Numbered from the stretch's first letter, positions 1 to 5,977 are shown. The stretch is 6,186 nucleotides of DNA from Tannerellaceae bacterium (GCA_031267775.1 JAIRYL010000209.1:1-6186), one strand, 5' to 3'. A program made the numbers and translations. Notes: generated by a model not told the origin, from the letters alone.

Positions 1-674
1 TGGGGATGGGTAAAATGAATTTTCCCGTCAATCTGATAGAGAGCGTCTCCTAAATGTATTCCATACGGACTGGTAAAATCTGCAGGATAAAGATATTTTT
101 CATTTTCCATAGTAGCGTCGGTTACTTTAATATAGTACAAATCTCTTGCTTTTTTAAACCCGTTAAAATCACACCATACGAGCCTATTATTATGCTTGAT
201 AGACACCCCGGAATTGAATGGAATTTTTTGTTCGCCTTTATATTGATAGGTATCCAAATCATAGAACAAACGCGTATTTGTTGACAAATCTGTTATTGTG
301 ATTCCTTTTTCTTCTTTATCGAGGTAAAAATCATGTGGCGTTATATATTCTCCCGGCCCATTACCGACAGCGCCTACATGAGCCATATATTTCCCTTGCA
401 TATCGTATACCTGCAAAGATTTACTCCTTAACATATCCAAGACAAATATTCTATCGTCTACTATTTCTATCTTAAGAATATGCCCGATAAGGTTACTGTT
501 ATCCGGAATTATTTCCAGCGGGATAAATTCACAATGCAAAGAGTCATTTAACGACATTGTATTTTCGTCGCTAAAAGAAACAGAAACAATTCTGTCGTCA
601 ATTGATCGACTCTCCTCACGCTTTACGCAAGCAAAGAAAAGAAGAACGCTACATAAAAACAGTAATCTTTTCAT
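1..674 (-). CDS. 6-bladed beta-propeller lipoprotein, N-terminal part (runs off the left edge)
   Basis: An uninterrupted reading frame starts at the ATG at 674 and stays open to base 1, giving 224 visible residues and no stop. The N-terminus is a lipoprotein signal peptide: MKR, a hydrophobic stretch, then FFAC with the candidate lipidated cysteine at residue 16. From about residue 47 the repeated beta-strand pattern of a propeller begins. The segment at residues 76-110 (FVLD...SKSLQVYDMQGKY...GNGPGEY) matches the signature of the Bacteroidota 6-bladed beta-propeller family (BF3164-like/DUF5128), in which GNGPGEY is highly conserved. Full-length members are usually about 350-400 residues, so roughly the C-terminal third to half lies outside the window. 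The protein is inferred to be an envelope lipoprotein; its ligand and precise role are unknown. It begins 11 bp after the stop of a short lipoprotein frame on the same strand, so the two are probably co-transcribed. The family call is firm and the function is not. Confidence 0.88.
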   Translation of the reverse strand, partial: MKRLLFLCSVLLFFACVKREESRSIDDRIVSVSFSDENTMSLNDSLHCEFIPLEIIPDNSNLIGHILKIEIVDDRIFVLDMLRSKSLQVYDMQGKYMAHVGAVGNGPGEYITPHDFYLDKEEKGITITDLSTNTRLFYDLDTYQYKGEQKIPFNSGVSIKHNNRLVWCDFNGFKKARDLYYIKVTDATMENEKYLYPADFTSPYGIHLGDALYQIDGKIHFTHP

Positions 675-685
675 ACGAATGTTTT

Positions 686-868
686 TTAATAGTAGGAGCT
701 TTCCACCGTATCCGCAGCATACCGCGTAAAGACGGGATATCCGAGGAAAACGATCTCTTTCCCCTGCCATTCGGTAACCAAACGGGCAATATTTTCTTTC
801 GTTTTACTTTCCTTGCATGAAACTAAAACTAACGTTAATACTGATAAATGTAATATGACATGCTTCAT
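686..868 (-). CDS. Short lipoprotein frame, likely truncated remnant of a thioredoxin-fold lipoprotein
   Basis: This frame encodes 60 residues from the ATG at 868. An ATG six codons upstream (886) is possible but would put MRFCYE before the signal peptide. The product has a lipoprotein signal peptide (MKHVILHLSV..., lipobox LVSC with Cys18) and then a stretch containing IARLVTEWQGKEIVF and VFTRYAADTV. From memory, that pattern opens a Bacteroidales lipoprotein family of about 170-190 residues. After this N-terminus the family continues into a thioredoxin-like domain with a C-T-S-C type motif, and it often sits beside beta-propeller lipoproteins. Here the frame stops right after DTVESSYY, and the next gene starts 11 bp later, so the whole catalytic-type domain is missing and cannot be recovered in another frame. 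The likely explanation is an internal deletion. A genuine short lipoprotein remains possible. Confidence 0.6.
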   Translation of the reverse strand: MKHVILHLSVLTLVLVSCKESKTKENIARLVTEWQGKEIVFLGYPVFTRYAADTVESSYY

Positions 869-1116
869 TTCGTAACAAAATCTCATAATGGTATAGAAAT
901 CCTCAACATTTTGTAATCCTCAACACACAAACCTGATGCAAGTGTAGGAATGATTTTAACAGGATAAAAATGTTTTCTCTGTTTTTCTTTATGATTATTG
1001 TTATTTAACATTCTGAACAGGTGATTCTTATATATACGGTAATAGCAAAATTGGATTTTGGTCATCCGATGCGTATTATATACTATCCTTGTCACTTATG
1101 AAATAAATAACATTCA
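869..1116. other. Gene-free spacer upstream of the lipoprotein genes
   Basis: This A/T-rich stretch of about 250 bases separates the lipoprotein remnant from the terminator of the sugar isomerase gene. The only long frame in it (minus strand, 883-1095) encodes a 70-residue product rich in Asn, Lys, Tyr and Ile with no recognisable pattern, and it is not called as a gene. The stretch must hold the promoter for the remnant and the beta-propeller gene, but no convincing TAnnTTTG element was found. The one structured item is the direct repeat at 898-925. Confidence 0.5.
898..925. repeat. 11-bp direct repeat, 17-bp period
   Basis: AATCCTCAACA occurs exactly at 898-908 and again at 915-925, separated by TTTTGT. 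On the minus strand it reads TGTTGAGGATT twice, starting about 30 bp upstream of the remnant lipoprotein ATG at 868. The position suits a pair of regulator half-sites, but a short chance duplication cannot be excluded. Confidence 0.4.
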
Positions 1117-1149
1117 AAGAAAAAGCCGGTATCAGTTAAGATACCGGCT
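1117..1149 (-). terminator. Intrinsic terminator of the sugar isomerase gene
   Basis: A perfect 10-bp inverted repeat, AGCCGGTATC (1124-1133) and GATACCGGCT (1140-1149), encloses a 6-nt loop. Read on the minus strand, the stem is followed by TTTTTCTTT. It lies 28 bp past the stop of the isomerase gene (1177) and points the same way, which makes it a strong rho-independent terminator. Confidence 0.85.
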
Positions 1150-1176
1150 CTTGTCTGTACTAAGGAGGCGTCCGGA

Positions 1177-2061
1177 TTAATATACGTAATCGGCTTTAGC
1201 CAGGAAGTCGTAGCTTTGCTGTACGCTTTCAACGGGGTTGTTGTTTGTGTATTGTTCTACTTCTACGTACCAGTCTTTTACGTTGTTTGCCTGCATTTGT
1301 TCAAAGATGGGCTGGAAGTTTAGCAGTCCGCTTGCTCCGATTTCCATTTCGTCTTTGATATGGATTGTTTTAAACTGCGTTGGGCGGTCTTTCAGGTATT
1401 GAACGGGGTCTTGTCCGGCCATCATCACCCAGTATACGTCCATCTGGAAGAATACGTGCTGTTTGCTTACGTTGTCGAGCAGGTAATCGTAGGCCGTCTT
1501 ATCGTCGAATGTATATTTAAATTCGAAGTTGTGGTTGTGATAGCCGAATGCCATGCTGGCGGCTGCGGCTTTATAGCCTACTGCGGTGAAATAGTCGCAA
1601 TACAGCTTCATGTCGTCGGCCGTAGTTTGGTCGTTAATACTGATTGAGGGTTGCACCAGGTATTTGGCGCCTACCTGATTATAGGTTTCGATAGCTCTGT
1701 CCCACCAGGCCATTACTTCGGCTTCGTTGTCTTTTGTGATTGACTGTCCCAGGTGCGCGCTTGTACATTTCATACCCAGGTCGTCCAGTCTTTTTTTGAA
1801 GTCTGCCGGCTCCAGTCCATAGATTTTACCGTTATCGTATCCGGCCGTTTCCACATGGTTGTATCCCATTTTGGCCACTGTTTCCAATACAGCCTGGATA
1901 CCTTCGTCTTTTACCATTTCGCGAAGGGAGTAAAGTTGTAATCCGATATGTTTTTTAGTACCGGCAGTTCCTCCGCCGCATGATGTTAACAACTGAGGCA
2001 TTATCATACCTCCTGCAAGCACAAGGGAAGCTCGCTTTAAAAAGTCACGTCTGTTTTGCAT
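1177..2061 (-). CDS. Sugar phosphate isomerase/epimerase-type TIM-barrel lipoprotein with Tat signal
   Basis: The 294-residue product opens with a twin-arginine signal (NRRDFLKRA, residues 3-11), a hydrophobic core and a lipobox LTSC (Cys28). It should therefore be exported folded and lipid-anchored in the envelope. The rest is a xylose-isomerase-like TIM barrel (AP endonuclease family 2 fold). The barrel starts at IGLQLYSLREMV (39-50), followed by HVETAGY (69-75), SAHLG (101-105), GYHNHNFEF (173-181), MDVYWVMMAG (207-216), HIKD (234-237) and VEVEQYTN (266-273). The expected divalent-metal and catalytic residues (E71, H103, H175/H177, E180, D208, H234, E267/E269) are therefore all present. 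Homologues are annotated as isomerases/epimerases, and some act in C3-keto-glycoside breakdown as lyases or hydratases. The substrate cannot be read from the sequence. The gene is divergent from a DUF1080 lipoprotein gene, which supports a keto-sugar role by inference. It has its own promoter-like element and terminator, so it is probably monocistronic. Confidence 0.87.
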   Translation of the reverse strand: MQNRRDFLKRASLVLAGGMIMPQLLTSCGGGTAGTKKHIGLQLYSLREMVKDEGIQAVLETVAKMGYNHVETAGYDNGKIYGLEPADFKKRLDDLGMKCTSAHLGQSITKDNEAEVMAWWDRAIETYNQVGAKYLVQPSISINDQTTADDMKLYCDYFTAVGYKAAAASMAFGYHNHNFEFKYTFDDKTAYDYLLDNVSKQHVFFQMDVYWVMMAGQDPVQYLKDRPTQFKTIHIKDEMEIGASGLLNFQPIFEQMQANNVKDWYVEVEQYTNNNPVESVQQSYDFLAKADYVY

Positions 2062-2098
2062 AGCGTTTCAATAAATTAAGTTTACGTTGAGAATTGTA

Positions 2099-2106
2099 CA
2101 AATATA
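2099..2106 (-). promoter_or_regulatory. -7 promoter element for the isomerase gene
   Basis: On the minus strand this reads TATATTTG, a full match to the Bacteroidota -7 consensus TAnnTTTG. About 20 bp upstream is TTGTG (2127-2131), an imperfect form of the -33 TTTG. The leader to the ATG at 2061 would be about 30-35 nt. The surrounding DNA is very A/T-rich, which lowers the specificity of the match. Confidence 0.5.
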
Positions 2107-2179
2107 AAATTATATTTTCATCTTTTCACAATCCGTTTGTTAAAATCTTTAAAAAATACATCCAATATCAATTTTAAAG

Positions 2180-2187
2180 TAACTTTG
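2180..2187 (+). promoter_or_regulatory. -7 promoter element for the DUF1080 gene
   Basis: TAACTTTG matches TAnnTTTG exactly. There is no clear TTTG at -33; the nearest, at 2136-2139, is too far away. The predicted transcript starts near 2191-2195, which leaves about a 25-30-nt leader before the ATG at 2221. This argues against the in-frame TTG at 2137 as the start codon. Confidence 0.45.
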
Positions 2188-2220
2188 AGCTATAAAACGA
2201 AACATAAAATTTATAAAACC

Positions 2221-3615
2221 ATGAAAAATGTATTTCTTCTATTAACGGGCGTATGCTGTTTGGCGCTTGCTTCCTGTTCTTTGTCGGGAAGCGGATCTTT
2301 ATTCGACGGAAAAGACAGCGGCAAATGGCATGCAACCGGACAGGTTTCCGTAGCCGACGAAGCCTTGACGCTATCGGGCGCAAATACCCAAGCCGTTCTT
2401 AAAAGCGGCGTTTACAAAGACTTTCAGTTAAGCATGGAAGTACGGACTACGCCGGGCGGCAAAGGCGCGGTGTGGTTTCATACAAACCCAACCCTAAGTA
2501 AAGGATATAGCGTAGCTATCAATAATGACAGGGAAGATCCCGTCTGGTGGAAAATGACGGGGAGCCTGGTTTCCGTTCGTAATCTTACGAAAAGTTTCGT
2601 TAAGGAAAACAGTTGGTTTACAATCGATATTATTGCCGAAGGAAAAAAAGTTACCGTAAATATAAATGGAAACCCTGTAGTGGAATATATTGAACCTGAA
2701 AATCCGTACCGGATAGCTCCCCATACAAAAACAGCGCTATCCGAGGGTACATTTGCGCTTGTAAGCGAAGGCGCGGGAGATATCCAGTTTAAAAACATTG
2801 TAGTTACTACGCTGAATTTGCAGGAAAGAGGCGTAGACGTTGTCGAACAGGCGGCTCAGGCAAACGACGAACAGGCAGACGAAATTATCCGCCTGCATCA
2901 GGAAGATTTCCCTGTCCTGGATTATCATGTGCATCTTAAAGGCGGGCTGACGAAAGAAGAAGCGGCTAAACAATCGCGTAAAACAGGTATCAATTATGTT
3001 ATAGCGCCAAACTGCGGAATAGGTTTCCCTATCACAAACGACGCCGAGGTATTGCAATTCCTCGACGAAATGCGCTCGGAGCCTTTCATCCTGGCTATGC
3101 AGGCAGAAGGACGCGAATGGATAACCACCTTCTCGTCGGAGGTGCGTAATGAATTTGACTATGTATTTACCGACGCTTTGACGTTTACAGACGACAAAGG
3201 ACGCCGAAGCCGTATCTGGATACCGGACGAAACCTGGATTGAAGACGAGCAGCAGTATATGGACCTGATTGTAGATAAGATTTGCGGCGTATTACAGGAA
3301 CCGATGAATATTTATGTAAACCCCTGTTTCCTTCCTCCTCAAATGCAAGACCGTTATGACGAATTTTGGACGGAAGCCCGTATGAATAAATTTATCGACG
3401 CCCTTGCCGGAAGCGGAAAAGCCCTCGAAATAAACGAGCTATACAATATCCCTAATAAGGCGATCCTTCAGAAAGCAAAAGACGCCGGCGTAAAATTTAC
3501 CTTTGGCACCAACAATGTAAAGCCTGAGGTAAGCGGTTTGGAATACAGTATCCGCATGAAAAAAGAACTTGGGCTGACAGCTAACGATATGTATAAGCCT
3601 AAAATTAAAATCTGA
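2221..3615 (+). CDS. DUF1080 (3-keto-disaccharide hydrolase-type) lipoprotein fused to a PHP-like domain
   Basis: The start is placed at the ATG at 2221, giving 464 residues. From there the protein begins with a clean lipoprotein signal (MKNVFLLLTG..., lipobox LASC, Cys19). The upstream in-frame TTG would put 28 unrelated residues ahead of it. Residues 27-200 form a DUF1080 domain (concanavalin-like beta sandwich): LFDGKD (27-32), VWFHTNP (84-90), GYSVAINND (95-103) and the closing GDIQFKNIVV (186-195). The domain is linked to 3-keto-glycoside cleavage. A Gln/Glu/Ala-rich linker (about 201-222) leads to a PHP-like domain: DYHVHLKGG (234-242, an H-x-H pair), QAEGREW (294-300), TDALTF (317-322), YVNPCFLPP (365-373), ALEINELYNIP (401-411) and FTFGTNN (426-432). 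This second domain suggests a metal-dependent hydrolase or lyase, but the usual terminal G-S-D-A-H type motif is replaced by FGTNN. It is divergent from the isomerase lipoprotein gene and probably acts in the same envelope pathway. The reaction of the fused protein is not known to me. Confidence 0.85.
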   Translation: MKNVFLLLTGVCCLALASCSLSGSGSLFDGKDSGKWHATGQVSVADEALTLSGANTQAVLKSGVYKDFQLSMEVRTTPGGKGAVWFHTNPTLSKGYSVAINNDREDPVWWKMTGSLVSVRNLTKSFVKENSWFTIDIIAEGKKVTVNINGNPVVEYIEPENPYRIAPHTKTALSEGTFALVSEGAGDIQFKNIVVTTLNLQERGVDVVEQAAQANDEQADEIIRLHQEDFPVLDYHVHLKGGLTKEEAAKQSRKTGINYVIAPNCGIGFPITNDAEVLQFLDEMRSEPFILAMQAEGREWITTFSSEVRNEFDYVFTDALTFTDDKGRRSRIWIPDETWIEDEQQYMDLIVDKICGVLQEPMNIYVNPCFLPPQMQDRYDEFWTEARMNKFIDALAGSGKALEINELYNIPNKAILQKAKDAGVKFTFGTNNVKPEVSGLEYSIRMKKELGLTANDMYKPKIKI

Positions 3616-3630
3616 AACATCTTCGAGCAG

Positions 3631-3664
3631 AGACGGCTGCCTTTTCAGGGAGAGACAGCCGTTT
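3631..3664 (+). terminator. Hairpin after the DUF1080-PHP gene
   Basis: ACGGCTG (3633-3639) pairs with CAGCCGT (3656-3662), extendable by a G-T and an A-T pair. Inside, CCT/AGG can form a smaller stem. The sequence downstream (TTTCGGTAATTTT) is only moderately T-rich. The hairpin lies 15 bp past the stop and 16 bp before the next gene, so it is probably a leaky or moderate terminator separating the lipoprotein gene from the methyltransferase. Confidence 0.55.
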
Positions 3665-3680
3665 CGGTAATTTTCAACAG

Positions 3681-4649
3681 ATGGAAAAATTAAAATTTAT
3701 AGACCTTTTTTGTGGCATAGGCGGTTTTCGCCAGGCGATGGAGGAGGCATGTCGCGAGCATGGGCTTCTTCCCGACTGCGTTTTTTCGTCGGATATAGAC
3801 CCTGCCTGTCAATTCAGTTACGAAGAAAATTTTGGAGAGCGGCCTTTTGGCGATATAACCCAGGCGAATGAAAAAGATATTCCCGACCACGACGTCTTGT
3901 TTGCAGGGTTTCCATGCCAGCCGTTTAGTATTATCGGACAGAGGAAAGGCTTTGAAGATACGCGCGGAACGTTGTTTTTCGATATTGCGCGTATTCTGAA
4001 AGAGAAACAGCCTAAAGCGTTTATTTTAGAGAATGTTAAACAACTTGTCGGACACAATAAAGGACAAACGTTACACGTAATCCTCCATACGCTGCGTGAA
4101 TTAGGCTATCATGTTCAATATGCCGTTCTTAACGCGCTTGACTACGGATTGCCTCAAAAAAGAGAGCGCGTACTTATTGTGGGACATAGACAACCGGTTT
4201 CGTTTTCTTTTCCGCCGCCCAAACGTCCATTCAAACCACTTTCGGAAGTACTTGAAAAGCATGTTGATAAAAAGCGCTATGTGTCTGATTATATTTTAGA
4301 AAAACGACAGAACAAACATCAATCGGCCTATCAGCTTTCCGTATGGCACGAAAACAAATCGGGAAATATATGTTCCTATCCTTATTCTTGCGCTTTGCGT
4401 TCGGGCGCTTCGTATAATTATTTACTTGTAAATGGAGAAAGACGATTAACGCCGCGAGAAATGTTTCGGTTACAAGGTTTTCCCGACAGTTATAAAATTG
4501 TGGTAAGCGATAGTCAGGCGCGGAAACAGGCAGGCAACGCCGTACCTGTACACCTGGTAAAAGCTGTTATTCTCAGGCTATTGCCATACGTTGCAAAGAC
4601 GATGGATATGCCGCCCGTTATGCCAGACTACGCATTAAATTTAGACTGA
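3681..4649 (+). CDS. DNA (cytosine-5-)-methyltransferase
   Basis: This 322-residue protein transfers a methyl group from S-adenosylmethionine to C5 of cytosine within a specific DNA site. All main motifs are present in canonical order: I DLFCGIGG (8-15, SAM binding), IV GFPCQPFS (76-83, nucleophile Cys79), VI LENV (116-119, Glu117), VIII QKRERVLIVG (159-168), IX RRLTPREMFRLQGFP (254-268) and X QAGNAVP (283-289). The length matches compact enzymes such as M.HhaI (327 residues), so nothing is truncated. The target-recognition region lies at about 170-250 and includes SGNICSYPYSCALRSGASYN (227-246). I cannot read the methylated sequence from it. The gene starts 65 bp after the previous stop, and its own TGA overlaps the ATG of the Vsr gene. 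No cognate restriction endonuclease is visible. The enzyme should be active as judged by motifs. It could be an orphan methylase or the remnant of a type II system. Confidence 0.96.
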   Translation: MEKLKFIDLFCGIGGFRQAMEEACREHGLLPDCVFSSDIDPACQFSYEENFGERPFGDITQANEKDIPDHDVLFAGFPCQPFSIIGQRKGFEDTRGTLFFDIARILKEKQPKAFILENVKQLVGHNKGQTLHVILHTLRELGYHVQYAVLNALDYGLPQKRERVLIVGHRQPVSFSFPPPKRPFKPLSEVLEKHVDKKRYVSDYILEKRQNKHQSAYQLSVWHENKSGNICSYPYSCALRSGASYNYLLVNGERRLTPREMFRLQGFPDSYKIVVSDSQARKQAGNAVPVHLVKAVILRLLPYVAKTMDMPPVMPDYALNLD

Positions 4650-5062
4650 TGGCCGACGTTTTTACAAAAGAGCAGCGAAGCGAAGTGATGCGACACGTAA
4701 AAGGCAGTCGCAATAAATCTACCGAATTAAAGCTTATTGCATTTTTCAAAGCCAATCATGTAAAAGGTTGGCGTAGAAATTTCAAACTCTTCGGTAAGCC
4801 GGATTTTACCTTTCCACCGTATAAAATAACAATTTTTGTAGATGGCTGTTTTTGGCACGGGCATGATTGCAGAAACACACGTCCGAAAGACAATGCCGAT
4901 TACTGGAGTAAAAAACGCGAACGCAACATAAACAGGGATAAAGAAGTAACGCAAACATTACAAAACAAAGGCTGGACGGTTATACGGTTTTGGGAGTGCG
5001 AACTCAAAAACGAATCATTCCTGCGCGAAAGACTGCACCTGATTTTGAACCCCGTCAAGTAA
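4649..5062 (+). CDS. vsr: Very short patch repair (Vsr) T:G mismatch endonuclease
   Basis: This 137-residue protein, close to the usual length for the family, nicks DNA 5' of the mismatched T in T:G pairs that arise when 5-methylcytosine deaminates. Polymerase I then resynthesises a short patch. Motifs in order: VFTKEQRSEVMRHVKGSRNKSTELKL (4-29, helix with Glu26), FGKPDFTFP (48-56, catalytic metal-binding Asp52), IFVDGCFWHGHDC (62-74), DYWSKKRERNINRD (84-97) and IRFWECEL (112-119). Zinc ligands expected from the Escherichia coli enzyme are present (Cys67, His72, Cys74, Cys117), as are the His70 position and the aromatic residues that intercalate at the mismatch (Phe68/Trp69 region). The ATG overlaps the methyltransferase stop by one base (TGATG), so translation is probably coupled. 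A terminator overlaps its 3' end. The pairing implies that Vsr recognises the deaminated form of the methylase target. Confidence 0.95.
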   Translation: MADVFTKEQRSEVMRHVKGSRNKSTELKLIAFFKANHVKGWRRNFKLFGKPDFTFPPYKITIFVDGCFWHGHDCRNTRPKDNADYWSKKRERNINRDKEVTQTLQNKGWTVIRFWECELKNESFLRERLHLILNPVK

Positions 5063-5079
5063 CTTGCGGGTTTATTTTT
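5051..5079 (+). terminator. Intrinsic terminator overlapping the vsr stop codon
   Basis: CCCG-T-CAAG (5051-5059) pairs with CTTG-CGGG (5063-5070), with one bulged T and a three-base loop TAA. TTTATTTTT (5071-5079) follows. The loop is the vsr stop codon itself (5060-5062), so the left arm codes for the last residues, Pro-Val-Lys. The U-tract also covers the end of the convergent gene. In the opposite direction the downstream T-run is weak, so it serves mainly the plus strand. Confidence 0.85.
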
Positions 5080-5977
5080 CCAGTTCAAAATTCCTCCGGC
5101 CGATTAAATTTCCATCGGTAAAGATATCGATCCTGTAAGCGCCCGGAGACAAGAACTCTTCAATATTCCAATACATGGTAACAGGCAGTTCTTCGCCATC
5201 ATACTCTACCATCTTTTTTATGGAATAATTAATTTCTTTTCCTTCAAAAAGAAATACGTCTGCGCGGCTTTTTACTAAAATATCATCATCCGGTTTTTTA
5301 AGGCGAATATATATTATTTTTTCTCCAACAGGCGCCGTAATGTTTTTAACGATGCGGAAGTTTACGACAAACTGTTCCATCTGTTTTATTTTCTTTACTT
5401 CCTTCCCCCGTGAATTAATGGGAGTAACCGTTATCCCCGTAGCGTCTAGCCGGCTTGCCAGCGTTACTCTTTCGGTTTGCTTTTCCAGTTCCTTTGTTAA
5501 ATGCGCCGCGGTAGACGAAGCTTGCTGATACCTCCTGACGGCCTGTTCTTTTTCCTGCGTTAATTGCTGGTTGGCCTGATTCAGCGAATCGATCTGGATT
5601 ACATAATTCCGCATGATTTTCCGCAAAGTCTCCAACTCTTTTTTTAATTCGCTGATGCGTTTGGCATTCGTAGCTTTCACCGTGCGTAACTCTTCCATTA
5701 AGCGCTGAACTTTAGCCTGTTCGGTACTCAGCAGCATAAGAAGCGAATCATTATTCACGCTGAATTTATATCCTTCATACTGGAGAGATAATTCATTAAA
5801 TTCATCTTCCAGCGATTCTTTTTCCAAATCAAACGTTGCAACCAGATCGGACATTTGCCGTTTCTGATGATATATGTAATAAACAGCTCCGCCAATCAGT
5901 AATAACAAGAGGATGATTGCTACAATCAGCCATGATAATTTATTTATTTCCTTGTTCTCTTTATTTTCTGAATTCAT
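5072..5977 (-). CDS. Membrane-anchored coiled-coil protein of unknown function
   Basis: The start is placed at the ATG at 5977 (301 residues). The frame can be extended four codons to a TTG at 5989, but that would leave almost no leader after the promoter at 6003-6031. A short polar N-terminus rich in Lys, Glu and Asn leads into one transmembrane helix (about 16-36, WLIVAIILLLLLIGG...). Residues from about 45 to 172 form a long coiled coil rich in Leu, Glu, Lys and Gln. The last third (about 176-301) is predicted to be mostly beta strand with recurring hydrophobic/aromatic positions (FVVNFRIV, KIIYIRL, VTMYWNIEEFL, GAYRIDIF, RRNFELEK), which looks like a compact globular sandwich-type domain. 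I do not recognise a named family. Similar conserved hypothetical proteins are, to my recollection, found in other Bacteroidales. A structural or scaffold role at the inner membrane is only a guess. It converges on vsr with a 9-bp gap and has its own promoter. Confidence 0.8.
   Translation of the reverse strand: MNSENKENKEINKLSWLIVAIILLLLLIGGAVYYIYHQKRQMSDLVATFDLEKESLEDEFNELSLQYEGYKFSVNNDSLLMLLSTEQAKVQRLMEELRTVKATNAKRISELKKELETLRKIMRNYVIQIDSLNQANQQLTQEKEQAVRRYQQASSTAAHLTKELEKQTERVTLASRLDATGITVTPINSRGKEVKKIKQMEQFVVNFRIVKNITAPVGEKIIYIRLKKPDDDILVKSRADVFLFEGKEINYSIKKMVEYDGEELPVTMYWNIEEFLSPGAYRIDIFTDGNLIGRRNFELEK

Noticed and set aside
883..1095. A 70-codon minus-strand reading frame in the spacer
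   Set aside because: The product is rich in Asn, Lys, Tyr and Ile with no signal peptide, domain or conserved pattern. It lies in A/T-rich intergenic DNA and has no promoter or start context.
1162..1167. AGGAGG on the plus strand resembling a ribosome binding site
   Set aside because: No plus-strand gene starts after it, and such sites are not the usual initiation signal in this group.
1360..1647. A 95-codon plus-strand frame inside the isomerase gene
   Set aside because: It is antisense to a well-supported gene. Its composition (Val, Cys, His-rich) is what the reverse strand of that coding sequence would give.
2137..2220. N-terminal extension of the DUF1080 protein from an in-frame TTG
   Set aside because: It would put 28 residues in front of a complete lipoprotein signal peptide, and it starts upstream of the predicted promoter element at 2180-2187.
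3668..3675. TAATTTTC as a -7 promoter element for the methyltransferase
   Set aside because: It lacks the final G of TAnnTTTG, has no -33 partner, and sits so close to the ATG that the transcript would be leaderless.
3681..5062. A complete restriction-modification system
   Set aside because: Only the methyltransferase and Vsr are present. No separate restriction endonuclease gene is found on either strand in the window.
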